Source: Symsagittifera roscoffensis (Eukaryota > Xenacoelomorpha > Acoela > Convolutidae). Taken from it: a DNA stretch of 64,000 bases. Numbering within the stretch: the first letter of the stretch is position 1; every line of letters starts with the position of its first letter. The notes below the pieces were generated by a model. That model worked only from the letters and a program-made list of their open reading frames with translations. It searched no databases and had not been told where the DNA came from. The position numbers and the translations under genes were made by a program. The stretch lies in assembly GCF_963678635.1 (NCBI RefSeq), contig NC_087064.1, positions 70,185,465 to 70,249,464 on the forward strand. Reading direction: 5' to 3'. Positions 1 to 11,689 of this stretch are shown piece after piece.

Positions 1-1278
1 CAACTAATAAAAAATCGGGTTTAGAAATTTTTTAAACTCAATATAACTCACAATTTTGTGCTATCCAATTTATTACATGCTAAATTAGTGTGAATGGCTT
101 CAGTTTGTTATATTCCGATGAATTAATTCTAAAATAGTGTCTATTGTATTTGGTGCCTTTTTTGCTGCATAGCATTGGCAATTTGTTAGCATATGTAGCT
201 GCTTTATTTGTGACTAGTGTTTGCCGGTTGTTAAGCGTTCGTGGCAGAGGGCAGGGCATGAGCTCCAATTCTCGAGGTCGCAGCTTTGAAGCCCATACGT
301 AACAAAGTTTAACTTTTTCTATCTTTATTTTTCACTTTGTAAAGATGCTTTTTTGTCGTGTTTTCGCTAGTGTTTGCGAAGAGCAGCTTCACCTCGCGGT
401 CCAAATTGTACTGTTAAATAAAGAGATTTACTCGGGTTCATCGAGCCTTCTAAAACATCATAACACTCATCATAAAACATCTAAAACATAAAATTTTTAA
501 AAGCCGATGAACGTAGTTCAGGCTCTTATATAGGTCGTGATGGTTTTTTTGTTTTTTTTTTTCAAGAAAAAACCTAAAATTTGTTCGAGATCAAATTGGA
601 TTTTTCGCGGTTTGACTTTCGATTTTTTTACACTTGCTTGAGCAAGTGACTTAGTCGGGAGGTAGACTGTTTTTCCCGTAAACAACTTGTCTTAAAAATC
701 TGTAAGAATATGTGAAGTTGATTTATTTGTAAACCTTAGGAACTCCAAACTTCAAAAGCGAAAAATTGCTTATTTATCCTTTGAAAAATTCAGTTATTTT
801 ATATTGCAAGATTTAGAACTTAATTGTTGAACATTTTTTGCAGTTTTCGGCTCAATGGGCTTACCCCATTGTGTTTCTCGACTGTTTTTATGAAATTGTT
901 CTCGATTTTTTTACCAAAAGTTTTTTTTTTCACTTTATTTGTTTCCGTCTCATTTTCTATTCACTGACTTGCAGTTGAATTTCAAAAAGAATGTGTTTTT
1001 TTTGCATTATATATTTGGCCGGAACATGGTCATGCTTGCCCAGCCAACGGCTAACCCCTTGTAATTTTCCAAGTTGATTTTCTTTCAGGGCATACTTTTT
1101 TGCATTTTCTATTTGTTTGTGTTATTTTACTTGTATTTGCAAAGTAAAGCTTGGACACTGTGTAAAAGTTTTTGTGTCTTAACATTTTAAGAATCTCTCA
1201 TTTAAAAAACTGGCGAGAATTATAATTGAATTACTGTTCATGAGAGGTCTAGAAGGATATTTTATTTGTGTGTTGAAG
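1..1278. other. ABCD3 intron sequence with SINE-like and repeat-D material
   Basis: No exon with the Walker A or upstream ABCD sequence is visible here. The stretch holds a SINE-A copy (about 60-400), repeat-D-like sequence (about 480-620, 'TTATATAGGTCGTGATG', 'TTTTTCGCGGTTTGA') and a head of family B (631-702) with CTTGCTTGAGCAAG. The remainder is T-rich unique-looking intron. Confidence 0.6.
60..400 (+). repeat. SINE-A copy with tRNA-like head and terminal hairpin
   Basis: It shares its whole length with 13935-14290 and 54130-54500: the GGCAATTTGTTAGCATATGT stretch, a tRNA-like segment (GTGGCAGAGGGCAGGGCATGAG), a TTTCACTTT-AAAGA-GCT stretch, and a final GCGAAGAGCAGCTTCACCTC version of the hairpin tail. 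It is degenerate. Confidence 0.65.
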
Positions 1279-4200
1279 AAGCCGTACATGACTTTGGGCA
1301 CCTTCAGAGACCAGCTGATTTATCCTGACTCACATGAAGACATGCGAAGAAAGCACGTGAAGGATGCAGACTTAGAAGTCATCATCGAACAGGTGAGCAT
1401 TTTAGAAAGAAAACAAAGGCCTAAATGAAGGGTTGCGAAAAACGTAACTTGGTAATGGTAGCGAATTTTGTTTTGGTAGGTTACAAATTGTATCATTTTC
1501 CGGTCTCTCACTTCGAGAGAGGGGAGATAAATAGCTTTGTATCGTCTGAATTAAGTCCGTTAAAATGTCTTCACAATACAGGCGTAAAAACAGTTTTGTT
1601 CTACTCTCGCAAAACTGGTTTGTTAGTTTTGACGCGGTTCGTTCGGTCGAAAGGTTTTCAAGCCCGACTACTGAAAATAGGAATACCTAACAATAAGCAG
1701 AAAGACCAGTATGCAAGCAATTTTTCAATCTACTGTTTGGCTAGTAATTTTCAAGTGTCAATGAACGGGGTGTCAAGACTTTTTCACGGTTTGACATATA
1801 ATTTCTTTTAAGTTCAAGTTAAATTAATTTTCTGAAAGAAAGGCTTATCCTTATCGCGTTCTAATCACGAAATGGTGCGAAAATAAAAGGAAGGTTTCTA
1901 GTTTCAAAAACGGATTTTAATTTTCAGAATTTCCAGCGGAATTTACAAAAATCCCTGTTGACTGCGTTTTCTTTGACTAGATTAGTTTTATGCGGAAATG
2001 AAACGTATTTTTAGCGAACCGTGGAAATTGCAGCGTTGCTCTACATAATAAATTTTACTGCTTTATCATTTGTTTTTGTCATGTTGTTTTTTCAAGCAAA
2101 AGCCATGAAATTGTTCGCGCTCTTTTCAGACTCTTTTATAGACCGTGATAAATTTTTTTTTTCGTTTTTTTTCAGTAGTCTTAAAATGCTCTAATAACTA
2201 CTGGAAAGCATTCAAACTTATTCAAATGGCGCTAAAAACGTGAATCATTCCTAGTTTCGAAAGTGGAATTTCATTTTCGATTTTCTAGCGGAATAAAAAC
2301 AAATTGAGTTAGTTTTATCAAAAAAGTGCCAATCCTGAATTGGTCTTGAAATTCAAACAGCATTAAAGCCATACGTTTTCTGTTTCTTTGGATTCGTTGA
2401 CTCTTTTCCAACTGTTTGTTGGTTATGTTTGTTGTTTATTGCTGTTTGATTTTGATTTGTTTTTATTTTCAGCTCAAATTCTTTTCCAAAAGGAAAAAGA
2501 TAAGCTCTTCAATAACAAATGTCCTCGAAAAAAAAACGAGATTTACTCATCGGTTTCGTTTTGTTTTCCTATACTTATATTCGATTTTTTAGATCTCCCG
2601 GTAGTCTAAAAACGTTAATAATGGCCTAGTGTTCTCTAATTCGGTTAGTTTTATCAACAAAAGTGTCAATTATAAAATATTGTTGAAATTCAAAGAGCTT
2701 AAACATGAAATATTTTTCCCCAAAGTTAAAAAAAACTAACTGTTGGCTATGATTTACTTACCGGATCTTTGCACTAATATTACAATTTTTTATGTTTTCG
2801 GGACAATTTATCTTCTTTTCGCATCTTTGACCTATCGGATGTTTGCACGCATCTTCCTTAGCATATCCTCTGTGGAGATGGCTTTTCCAACTTTCCTTTG
2901 ACAGTGTTCTGACAAAATAACCCTGAGTTATGTTTTTTATAATTCTTTTTGCGAATGCACGTCGAATATTGACTAGGGAACGCTCATTGAATAAATCTAT
3001 TTTAGCCGAACGAAAGAGGAAGTTTGCAGTAGAAAAACTGAAGTCGAACTAGCTCTTGCAGAGGGAATGATGCAATTCCTAATGCAATTAGAAATTGCGG
3101 TTAAAGTATGATGACAAGTGTGGTGGTTGAATGAGGCAATTTTTGCTCGCAATTAATTTTATGGAATATTTCACTTCTTGTTTATGCCTTTCGCCATGCA
3201 TTAATTACGAGAATGTATGTTTGTAATTAAAATTGGGGGAAGGGGGGCAAAAGGTATACTAATTTAAAAAAAGGCGAATGGTGGCTCAACCAATAACTTT
3301 AGTTTTTAGCCAAAAACATTTGTTTTCGGTGACCAAAATTAGATCAAAACTCTTGTTTTTGGCAAAAATTGTAAATTATTGTATTCTGTAAGTTGTATTT
3401 TACAGCATAAAAAGCTTTTTTTTAAAAAGTGTTTTTTTGGAGATTCGGCTGATCTAAGTAAAAATTGCTTAAAAATGTAATATTACACCGAGAGATTAAA
3501 ACTTTTGTGCATACCATTTTCGTAATTGCTCAATTTGTTTTGTGATATAATATTTAAATAGTAAAATGAAAATGTGGTGAAACCAGAAAATTTTTCAAGT
3601 TTTGGTACTTTTTGGTTAAAAAAACGGCCGCAATTTTTTTCGCTGTCGCAGACCGTGCTGTGAAGTGCTTAATTTAGTTGGTGTGTGTTTTGGCTTTATC
3701 TATTATAAATTTAAATATATTTCACCGAGTTTAAAATAAGCCGCCCAATATTGGGATGCTGTCCGGATTCACCAACGGGTTGTCAATTTGGCCTCCAATT
3801 TTGAATGGCCAAATTCTTTTTAGTTAACGAGATAAGACGATTTTGGTGATTTTTTCAAAAAAAATTTCAGAAAACTTATATTAATTTTTTTCGCAAAATC
3901 TGAACTTCCCAACCCTGTAGTTGGGTTCTGTCACAGTACTCTCAAGAATTGAAATCTTGCCTCCAAGTATGACTGCTCAACTCTTTGCAGTTTTCGAGAT
4001 ATGAGGTTTCATGTGATTTTTTCAAAAATTTTTTAGAAAATTTAAATTAATGTTTTTTTTTCAAAATTTGAAACTCCCGGCCATGTAGTTGGGTCCTGTC
4101 ATTCAGAGTACTCTCAAGGATTGCGAATCTTGCCTCCAAATATGACTGCTCAAATCCTTGGAGTTTTCGAGATGTGACGTTTTTGTGATTTTTTCAAAAT

Positions 4201-7200
4201 TTTCAGAAAACCTAAATTTATTATTTTTCAAAATTTGAAATTCGCAACCCTGTAGTTGGGTGCTACAGGGTACTCTAAGGTGTTGCAAATCTTGCCTTCA
4301 AATATGACTGTTCAAATCCTTTTAGTTTTCGAGATTTGACGTTTTTTGTGATTTTTTCAAAATTTCTCCAAGAAATTATCTACAAAGAAATTCGCAAAAT
4401 TTGAAACTACTAATTTGACGAAGACACAACTTTATTGTCAGCGTGTACCCACGCGTCTCAAATCTTGCCTCTAAATATGAGTGCTCAAATCTTTTTAGTT
4501 TCCGAGACAAGACGTTGTTTTATGATTTTTTCAATTTTTGTCGGGAATCTTAAGTTTAAAAAAATTCACGAAATTTGAAATTCCCAACCGTATAGTAGGG
4601 TGCTCTCAGGGGCTCTCACTGGTTGCAAATCTGGCCTCCAAAGTTCTCCAGAGGCCCATTAAGTTTTCGAGATGACGCTTTTATGGATTTTCAAAATGGG
4701 AATTAAAAAGTTTGAAATTACCAACCCTGTAATTGAGTGCAGTCAGAGTACACTAAAAGTTTGCAGATCTTATTTCCAATATATGCGGTTTTTCATGAAT
4801 TATCGAAAAAAATCGAAGCACCGGAGGTGCGTTAAACGCTAGTTTGATTGATTTGTGTTTGTGAATTGTGCTTTGAGTTTTGTGTGGTGTGTTTAGGCGA
4901 ATCTGACGAGAGTGTTGCAGACTCACGGGTGGAACAAATTGGCCGAGTGGATAGATGTACTCAGTGGGGGAGAGAAGCAGCGCATGGCTGTGAGTAATAA
5001 GCGGGAAATATTTCATGGCAGAGTGTCCGAATGGTAGAAAGTTAAATGGACCAATCAGCATTCAGAATCCAAACGTTTGAAAGAAATGCGGTTAAATAAG
5101 TCCGCTTTGGAAAGTTAAATGCCTTTTGATTGGGTTGTTGAAATTTTCAGTCTGCAGATATTTCCGTGGCAAACAAACATCTTTTTATCTTTTTTTTTCT
5201 TAGTGGTCCTTCGTTGTGCAGTTTGATAGTTTTGTCTGCTTCGGGGTTTTTAAATTTAAACAGTCTTAGCGGTGTCGATATCAGTTTCCTAGACTGAGCT
5301 CATCCCATTTAAGTGGAAAGGGAATAGTTAAGTCTGATAAAATCATTGGTGTTGTGCCAAATTATCTTGTCAAGAGAAGTCATTTTCATTGACGCTATTT
5401 TCTACAAATAAGTTTGTTTTTGAAAATTGATTTTCAGCCAATATTCTTGAAATTCTATCTGCTCAAAATCTTAGATGTGAATAACCTCAACAGTATATAT
5501 AAAAGTCTAGGATTTTCTCGGATCTAGGATTTTTTGACCGGATCTTCAAAAAATTTTCGAAAATTTTGACGACCTGTGTTTTTTAGGTCAACCAAATTGA
5601 TTTTTCGAGCTCTCCTAAAGCACTAAAAAGACGCTGTTTTGTCCAAACTTTCTGCGCCGCAGGCAAAATTTTGAAAAAACAGGCCACAAAAGGCGTTTTT
5701 AGGCACTTTTTGGAAAATATTGACCAAAAAATCGCGTTTTTTCGGCGCGCGCTCCCACCTCAAACTAAGTATATATTGGCGCCAAAGACGCTTTTAAAAA
5801 ATTTTTAGGGTCAGTCAGCCAAAAATGGATATCTCAAAATAGTGTAAAGGTGGGATCCTTTGGGTCGGCAGGGGGTCGAATACCTGAGTCCGCCCCTCTC
5901 CCTAAATCCTCTAGTGGGTACAAGTATCATAGTTGGGTCCCAAAAATTAAAATGGGTCCCTGAAGAAAATTTTCTGTTTCTTTGCGTTCATTGACTCTTT
6001 CCCAAATGTCTGTTGGCTATGTTCGGTCGACCTAGAGCAGATAAACTAGTCTTCTTTATCTACCCTTTTCAGGACGCTATCTATTTCCGTAATTTATTTT
6101 TGTTATCAATAAACTTGAATGAATTTGTTCTTCTTTGAGGATTCGTATCATCCAATTCCTCTGTTAGCTATATTGTCTTCCTGGCACATATGCATGCTAG
6201 TTCAATTAAACTGATTCTGAATGATGGATTTGTTTTGTCTGTTTAATAAGTCTCCCGGATTTCACAAGATTTATCGCTTTCAGACTTCCTGCTACAAATG
6301 AGATGAACTTTAGATTTGCCGAAAGGGTTGATAGTCGTTCAAAGGTGACTATTTCTGATTTTGTTTTGTAAATGCTGGTGATTAAAATCCGGAAAAATTT
6401 TAACCTTTTATAATATCTCGGCGAGAAAAAGAAAAGTAAATTGATTTTTAAATGACCACTTAGATGAGTCATTAGCTTTTTTCTAATTCATGAAGAATTG
6501 AACAGCCGTATCATGGTATTTTTTCTTACCTATGATACTATTGGTCTGAAGCTGGCTCTCTTAAACAGTATTTAATAATATTTATTTCCATGAAGCCGTC
6601 AGTAATGAAGAATGAAATTTACAAAGGTTCTTATTGAACTTCTAAACTGCGTCTTAAGAGGATTCTAAAAAGTTCAGTGAAACCTCGTTTATGAGCGAAC
6701 AGTTTCTAGTACTGTAGTACAGTTACTAGTTTCAATACACTAGTAAAAGAAAAAAATGTCACCATCATCTTTATTTTTGTTATTTGTTCGCGTTTTCTCG
6801 TTGCCTACTGCATATTTGGTTATTGCTTTGTCTAGGCTGTCTCTGTCAAAATTTTAAAGTTGTATTCTGTTGTGTTTGATTGTAGATGGCCCGTCTCTTC
6901 TACCACAGACCACAGTGGGCCATTCTGGACGAGTGTTCTAGCCAGATCTCGGTGGACACCGAGTGCCAGCTGTACGATGTATGTGCCCAGAAGGGCATCT
7001 CCCTCATCACTGTATCACACAGGGACACTCTATGGCAACACCATCAGGTAAAAAATTTCTTCGAGCACTGAAGTCCTTACTTACCAACGCCTATGTCAGT
7101 GAAAATTTCAGTATCTTAACTAAACAATACTTATAAAGGGGGAAATAAAGTTACGCGAAATTTTGAGCTCTGTTAATTTTCAATGAACGAAGATATCACA

Positions 7201-7420
7201 CCCTGTGGTTTTTGTCTCATCGTTTTTTTTTCAAGAAAAGGCTCATTTTTTAATTTTGTGTTTTGGCGATTTGACTTTGATTTTTTTTTGGTTTTTTGAG
7301 ATCGAGAACAGACCGGTATATTTTCATATAATTTTTGGTTTGCAGAAGTGCCTGAAATTCACAGACGACAGACAAGTGCGACTGCTCGACGTTGTAGACG
7401 GAACAGAACCTCAGATGTGA
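1279..7420 (+). CDS. ABCD3: ABCD3/PMP70-like peroxisomal ABC half-transporter, C-terminal exons (5' part off window)
   Basis: Exons 1279-1392, 4897-4989, 6886-7047 and 7346-7420 (stop TGA) join in phase 0 throughout and give the last 147 residues of an ABCD nucleotide-binding domain. Visible motifs are KPYMTLGTFRDQLIYPD (Q-loop end and ABCD-specific stretch), the signature LSGGEKQRMAMARLFYH split by the second intron, Walker B AILDE with the catalytic Glu, and the H-loop TVSHR. All junctions are GT-AG. Family knowledge: ABCD proteins are half-transporters that dimerise in the peroxisome membrane and import acyl-CoA or branched substrates. The QRMAMARLFYH and TVSHR stretches fit ABCD3 better than ABCD1/2 and clearly exclude ABCD4, although HEDMRRK resembles ABCD1. 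The D-loop region reads SSQISVD where ABCD3 has TSAVSVD. Walker A and the membrane domain must lie left of base 1. The start at 1279 is the inferred acceptor (AAG|AAG), which is not a strong site. Confidence 0.88.
1840..2440 (+). repeat. dispersed repeat family D, degenerate copies
   Basis: Sequence related to 13385-13945 and 52655-53115: 'AAAAGGAAGG', 'TTTCCAGCGGAAT', 'AAAAAAGTG-CAAT', 'GAAATTCAAA-AG', then a tail 'TTCGTTGACTCTTTTCCAACTG'. Partial second copies lie near 2640-2750 (ATTCAAAGAGCTTAAACATGAA) and at 5965-6030 (GCGTTCATTGACTCTTTCCC). Function unknown; no open reading frame. Confidence 0.55.
3750..4800 (+). repeat. tandem satellite, about six diverged ~170-base units, in an ABCD3 intron
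   Basis: Each unit contains 'AACCCTGTAGTTGGGTNCTGTCA', 'TTGCAAATCTTGCCTCCAAATATGACTGCTCAAAT', then 'CTTTTNAGTTTTCGAGAT-TGACG', then 'GTGATTTTTTCAAAATTT'. Unit landmarks (CCTCCA or its equivalent) fall near 3791, 3961, 4133, 4293, 4467 and 4633, with a partial unit near 4765, so the period is about 160-175. Units are diverged from each other, so the array is old. Confidence 0.85.
4990..6885. other. ABCD3 intron, repeat-bearing, no exon seen
   Basis: It contains an 'ATTTTTGGCTGAC'-type repeat (5785-5890) that recurs inverted at 16850-16975, and a repeat-D tail at 5965-6030. A reading frame at 6206-6472 on the - strand has no family resemblance and no splice context. No coding exon is supported. 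Confidence 0.55.
5785..5890 (+). repeat. dispersed repeat E (inverted copy at 16850-16975)
   Basis: GGCGCCAAAGACGCTTTTA, AGGGTCAGTCAGCCAAAAATGGATATCTC, AGTGTAAAGG and GCAGGGGGTC here match the reverse complement of 16850-16975 in the same order. The remaining parts of the two loci differ. No coding capacity. Confidence 0.75.
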
Positions 7421-7857
7421 CCAACGAATTCCATAGACTTGATCCTGTCAATCAAACGAACGCCAGCTGAAAGAATACTTGAACGAAAATCTTACGATAA
7501 TTGATTGAGTCATCATTATAATATTGTACTTTTTACCACAAAAACCTGATCATTCGTCCAAATCACCGAATATTTAATATTCAACGCTGAAGCTGATATA
7601 TCTATTGTCTATATAGATAGATAGTAAATTTAAAATGAAATTTATATATTACCTTTGCAATAATTTCTACTTTTTACAGTGACTTTGAATTTCTGATTCA
7701 ATACAAAAACTGACGAAAATTCAATCTTAAGACAGTCAGTAAATGCTAGAAGTGTTTCAGGTTATATGAAACTAAGATGGAGTTAAAACATTAGTATTAT
7801 CATACCAATAACTGACTAAAACTTGTGGAATAGATTAAAGCCAAGTGGGTTCAAAAA
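7421..7857. promoter_or_regulatory. short ABCD3-SCYL2 intergenic spacer
   Basis: Only 437 bases separate the ABCD stop codon from the SCYL2 start codon, both on the + strand. The spacer must hold the ABCD 3' UTR and the SCYL2 5' UTR and promoter. It is AT-rich and contains no repeat family seen elsewhere in the window. I see no convincing AATAAA; an ATTAAA lies near 7835, just before the SCYL2 start. The compact spacing leaves co-transcription or a very short promoter possible, but the sequence does not decide. Confidence 0.35.
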
Positions 7858-10800
7858 ATGCTATCACGAGTGAAAGAGGGATTTAAGTCGACGGTGACTA
7901 ACATCGGAACTGCCCTCAGCAACCCTCTCATCAGAGAATATGAGATCGGTTATCACTTCGCAAGTGCCGGAACAGGACTGTCCTGGAAAGTATATGAAGG
8001 AAAGAGGAGATCAACTGGCCAGGAAGTCAGCATCTGGCTCTTTGAAAAGCGTCAATTTGATAAAATGCCAAAGAAAGATCAACAGATTGTATTTGATACA
8101 CTTAAACGTGGAGTGCAGCAGCTAACGAGGCTGAGACATCCGAAGTTATTGATCGTGGAACATGGCGTCGAAGAGTCACGTGATTCTCTGGCTTTTGCAA
8201 CTGAACCCGTTTTTGGAAGTTTGTCCAATATCCTGGGAGCACATTTCAATCTTCCCTCACCGGTTCCGAAAGATCTCAAAGAATATGAACTGTTTGAAAC
8301 CGAATTAAAATATGGTCTGCTTCAAATTACAGAAGGACTTTCGTTCCTACACAATGATGTCAAAATGATACACGGAAATATTTGTCCTGATAATGTTATC
8401 CTCAATAAGATTGGAGCGTGGAAGCTCGCCGGGTTTGATTGTTGCATGACTAACCAGACCCCGACAGAACAGGAGCCCAAGTTTTTATTTAGGGGCTGGG
8501 AACCTGACAACCCGATTCCAGCTAAGCCATCTTTAGACTACCTTGCTCCTGAGTATATTTTGTCACAAACTGCCGACCGAAGTAGTGATATGTTTTCATT
8601 GGGCATGGTCTTTTACACAGTATTTAATCGAGGCCGTCCTCTGTATGATAATGGACACATGCTTTCTACATTCCAGAAGAACGCTTTACAACTATCCAGT
8701 TTGAGTTCTCTCCAAGTCCTTAAATGCATCCCTGAAGACGTGAGAGAACATGTACGCATGTTGCTCAGCGTAGACGCCAACGTTAGACCGGACGCAAATC
8801 AACTGGCCAAGATCCCATTTTTCCAGGATGTAGGTGCTGTTACATTGCAGTACCTGGATACGCTATTCCAATGGGATAAGGCGCAGAGAACTACTTTTTA
8901 CAAAGGTCTGAAGAAAGTATTAGAAAAGTTACCGCAGCGCGTCCTGTTACAAAGAGTTCTGCCATCAATTGTACAGGAACTGAATAATAAGGAGATGGTT
9001 TTATTTGTTTTACCGAACGTGTTATTCATAGCTGAGAAATGCACAAAGGAAGAATATGTCACAAAAGTGCTGCCTCATCTTAAAGAAGTCTTCCTGATGA
9101 CTGAGCCAATTCAGATCATTTACGTCTGCGTTCAGAAGTTGGACGTCCTTTTGGCTAAAACTCCCTTGGATGACCTGAAAAGTCATTTGTTCCCAATGTT
9201 GTACAAAGCTCTGGACTCGCAAGATCTAAAAATACAGGAGCTCTGTCTTAAAGTCATTCCTACCTTCGCTGTGCATGTTGATTTCCCCACTCTTAAGAAT
9301 AACGTGGTTCCCAGATTGAAAAGGATCTGTCTGGAAACTAATGTATTGAGTGTAAGAGTGAACAGTTTGGTGTGTATGGGTAAAATGCTGGAATATCTGG
9401 ACAGGTGGTACGTACAAGATGAGTTGCTACCTTTCACAAAATCCATTCCATCGCACGAACCAGCAGTACTGATGGCTATTCTGGGAATCTATCAAGTGAC
9501 GCTGAACAATTCAAAATTGGGCATGAGTAAAGATACGATGGCAACTAAGGGAATCCCGTTTCTGTTACCTCTGGCGATTGATTCCCAGTTGAATCTCTCT
9601 CAGTTCCAGAAGTTCATGGTGGTGATTAAGCAAATGCTGGAGCAGATAGAGACGGAGCAGACGACTAAATTAGAACAGGTGTCTGCGTATGAGAAAGAAC
9701 AGAACCAAGCCATCGATCACATCATGAACGAAGGTGAGCTCCACATTATTTATGAGTCATTTTCGAATACAATCAATTAAAGCTAATAAATAGCTTACTG
9801 AACAATAGATTAAACGTTCCCACAACATCAATAAAATGAACGAAAATTAAAAACATTGAAAATTTTCCCTTGAGAGTAAAGGTTTGTCAAAGAATGGAAT
9901 ATTCAGTGCCTGAAGTTGTTCACAAAAGCCATATCCAGTTAATGAACGAAGTGAAGACATTTATTTAGGGTGTGTAGTTTTCAAGGTCAATCATGGCAAA
10001 AAAATAGAAATTCAAAGAGCTTGAATATTTTGTTCCGTTTTCTTAGTTCATTGACACTTTTCTACCAGGCTGTTGGCTTTGTTGAACAATATTTGTTGTT
10101 TAGGCTCAGACGATAACCCAGACTCAATTCTGTCCTCTATCCTGGCTGAAAAATCGAGCGATCCCTCGAGGGAAATAAAAAAGATCACAACTGACCTGGA
10201 CGAATTGCTGGGATCCAATTTAGAGTCACCGCAGAAGAAATCCCCCAAAAGTATGTCGAACGGAACTACAACTGAAAGATCAAATGGAAGCACATCTCTA
10301 GTGAAGCAACAACCTCTCACTCTTGAACAAAAGCAAAAATTGATGAAAGACAAAGAAATTATGAAAAATCTGGAACGTCAGAATCCGCTGGAAGCCAACA
10401 AGTTGCAGATGACCCAAAAAGCAACTGTTGCTCCTAGGAATCTGACAGAATCATTAGGCACGGCACCAGCAATTAACTCTCATATTTCTAATGGCGGCAG
10501 CTCTAGTAGTTTTGGACCTAATTATAACATATCAGTCAACAGTCAAAGCAACACTTACGCAGCACTACCCGCTAACACGGGCGGAAAACCAAATTATATG
10601 CTAGGAGCTCAGTCGGGAGAGCCAATGGGAAACAGTCTGGTCCTTCACCCGATGAGTCAGCAATTCAATCAGCAAAATCAACTCGCAGTTTTGGGCTCCC
10701 AGCAGAACCAACCGACTCAAAATGTCGGTCCAAGTTCACTCGACAGTTTATCAGTTCTGCCCAAAAGCAATAACATGAATACAATGGCTGGATCCAACAT

Positions 10801-11020
10801 GAATATGCAATATAGACATCAAATGATGACAGGTGCTCCTGGATCCCAGATGGTATCCCAGCAATTTGGTATGAATAATGCAATGCAACAGAGCTTCAGA
10901 CCTCTCGCGGCGCCTCAGTTTTCCCCTCAATTCATGGCCAATCACCAGAATAATATGTCACCTCAGCAGAAAAGTATTAAGCCGCTGTCGAACAGCGATT
11001 TGGACGCATTTTTACAATAA
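7858..11020 (+). CDS. SCYL2: SCYL2 (CVAK104-like) pseudokinase, complete
   Basis: Exon 7858-9733 and exon 10104-11020 join in phase 1 (GAA G|gtgagc ... ttgtttag|GC TCA), giving 930 residues, close to the length of vertebrate SCYL2. Residues about 28-326 are a kinase-like domain. The catalytic loop HRD is replaced by HGN (172-174) and DFG by GFD (192-194), while APE survives in LAPEYIL, so it is a predicted pseudokinase, as in the family. Residues about 330-600 match the SCYL2 HEAT-repeat region (for example KIPFFQDVGAVTLQYLDTLF and RVNSLVCMGKMLEYLD). A charged coiled-coil-like stretch follows at about 605-625. The tail is rich in Gln, Asn, Met and Ser and contains LTLEQKQKLMKDKE, matching human LTLEEKQKLAKEQE. 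Family role: clathrin-coated vesicle and endosome/TGN traffic. The 1.9 kb first exon is intron-free. The start ATG is supported by homology of MLSRVKEGFKSTVT to the family N-terminus. Confidence 0.95.
9734..10103 (+). other. only SCYL2 intron; its 3' third derives from a dispersed repeat
   Basis: This is a 370-base GTGAGC...TTTAG phase-1 intron. From about 9938 it carries sequence recurring elsewhere in the window (repeat family D): AATGAACG-AGTGAAGAC, ATTCAAAGAGCTT and a TTCATTGAC-CTTTTC-CTGTTGGCT tail. The polypyrimidine stretch before the acceptor (TTTGTTGTTTAG) resembles the continuation of another copy near 2425 (TTTGTTGTTTATTG). Confidence 0.7.
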
Positions 11021-11021
11021 A
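11016..11021 (+). terminator. AATAAA overlapping the SCYL2 stop codon
   Basis: The hexamer AATAAA spans the stop codon (CAA TAA A). It is the first canonical poly(A) signal after the coding region. If used, the 3' UTR would be only some 15-30 bases. Use of this signal is inference. Confidence 0.3.
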
Positions 11022-11689
11022 ATTCGCTTACAGAGAGAAAGATAAGAGTTTGAAATGGGTTAATTAATTGGCATGCGTATCTGTCACAATTTGTCCTCAC
11101 TATTTGGACCAGTTCAAGTGAAATCAATAAGGTAGAAGGACGTATTTTTTAGAGATTGGTGCTAGCTCCTTGATCGTACTGAGCACTCCGTTTACTTCTA
11201 TCAGAATTCAGAAATCAAGTTCAAAATGTCTATAAATTCGATCTTAAATTCTATCAATTTTTATATTAGTTCATCTTTCTGTAAATTAATTAAATTACGG
11301 TTCTTGCAATTGATTCTTTGATTGATGAAGTAATGAGAGTTTTGCGGCCAAATTTAATCTTACGAAAAGAATTAAGTTCACAAAGCTTCGTGCAAATGCA
11401 GAAGTGATTTCCCATATTCCCATATGGTTTTTGCGACATAGATAATCTCATTGTATAGTGCTTCTGGACTTAAGTGAAATTACTTAATTTTTGTTCCGAC
11501 CACGCCGCGAATTGACAGACGGAGATTTTCACGATGAGTAGACTGCTCAAAGAGAGTCAAATTCCTGTTTGATTTATTAAACAGGTATTATGAAAACGTT
11601 TTTTTTTTTTCCAGATGAGATCTGGTTTTTTTTTTTTTTTTTATTTTTTTTTTTTTGAAACGCTTTTTCGAAAAATTCGCTTTCCCAAA

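Noticed and set aside
1-1278. upstream ABCD exon with Walker A
   Set aside because: Searched all frames by eye for GPNGCGKSSL-type sequence and found none; the region is repeat and intron.
1425-1811. 128-codon open frame after the first ABCD exon
   Set aside because: Starts inside the intron, overlaps repeat-like sequence, low-complexity peptide with no recognisable domain.
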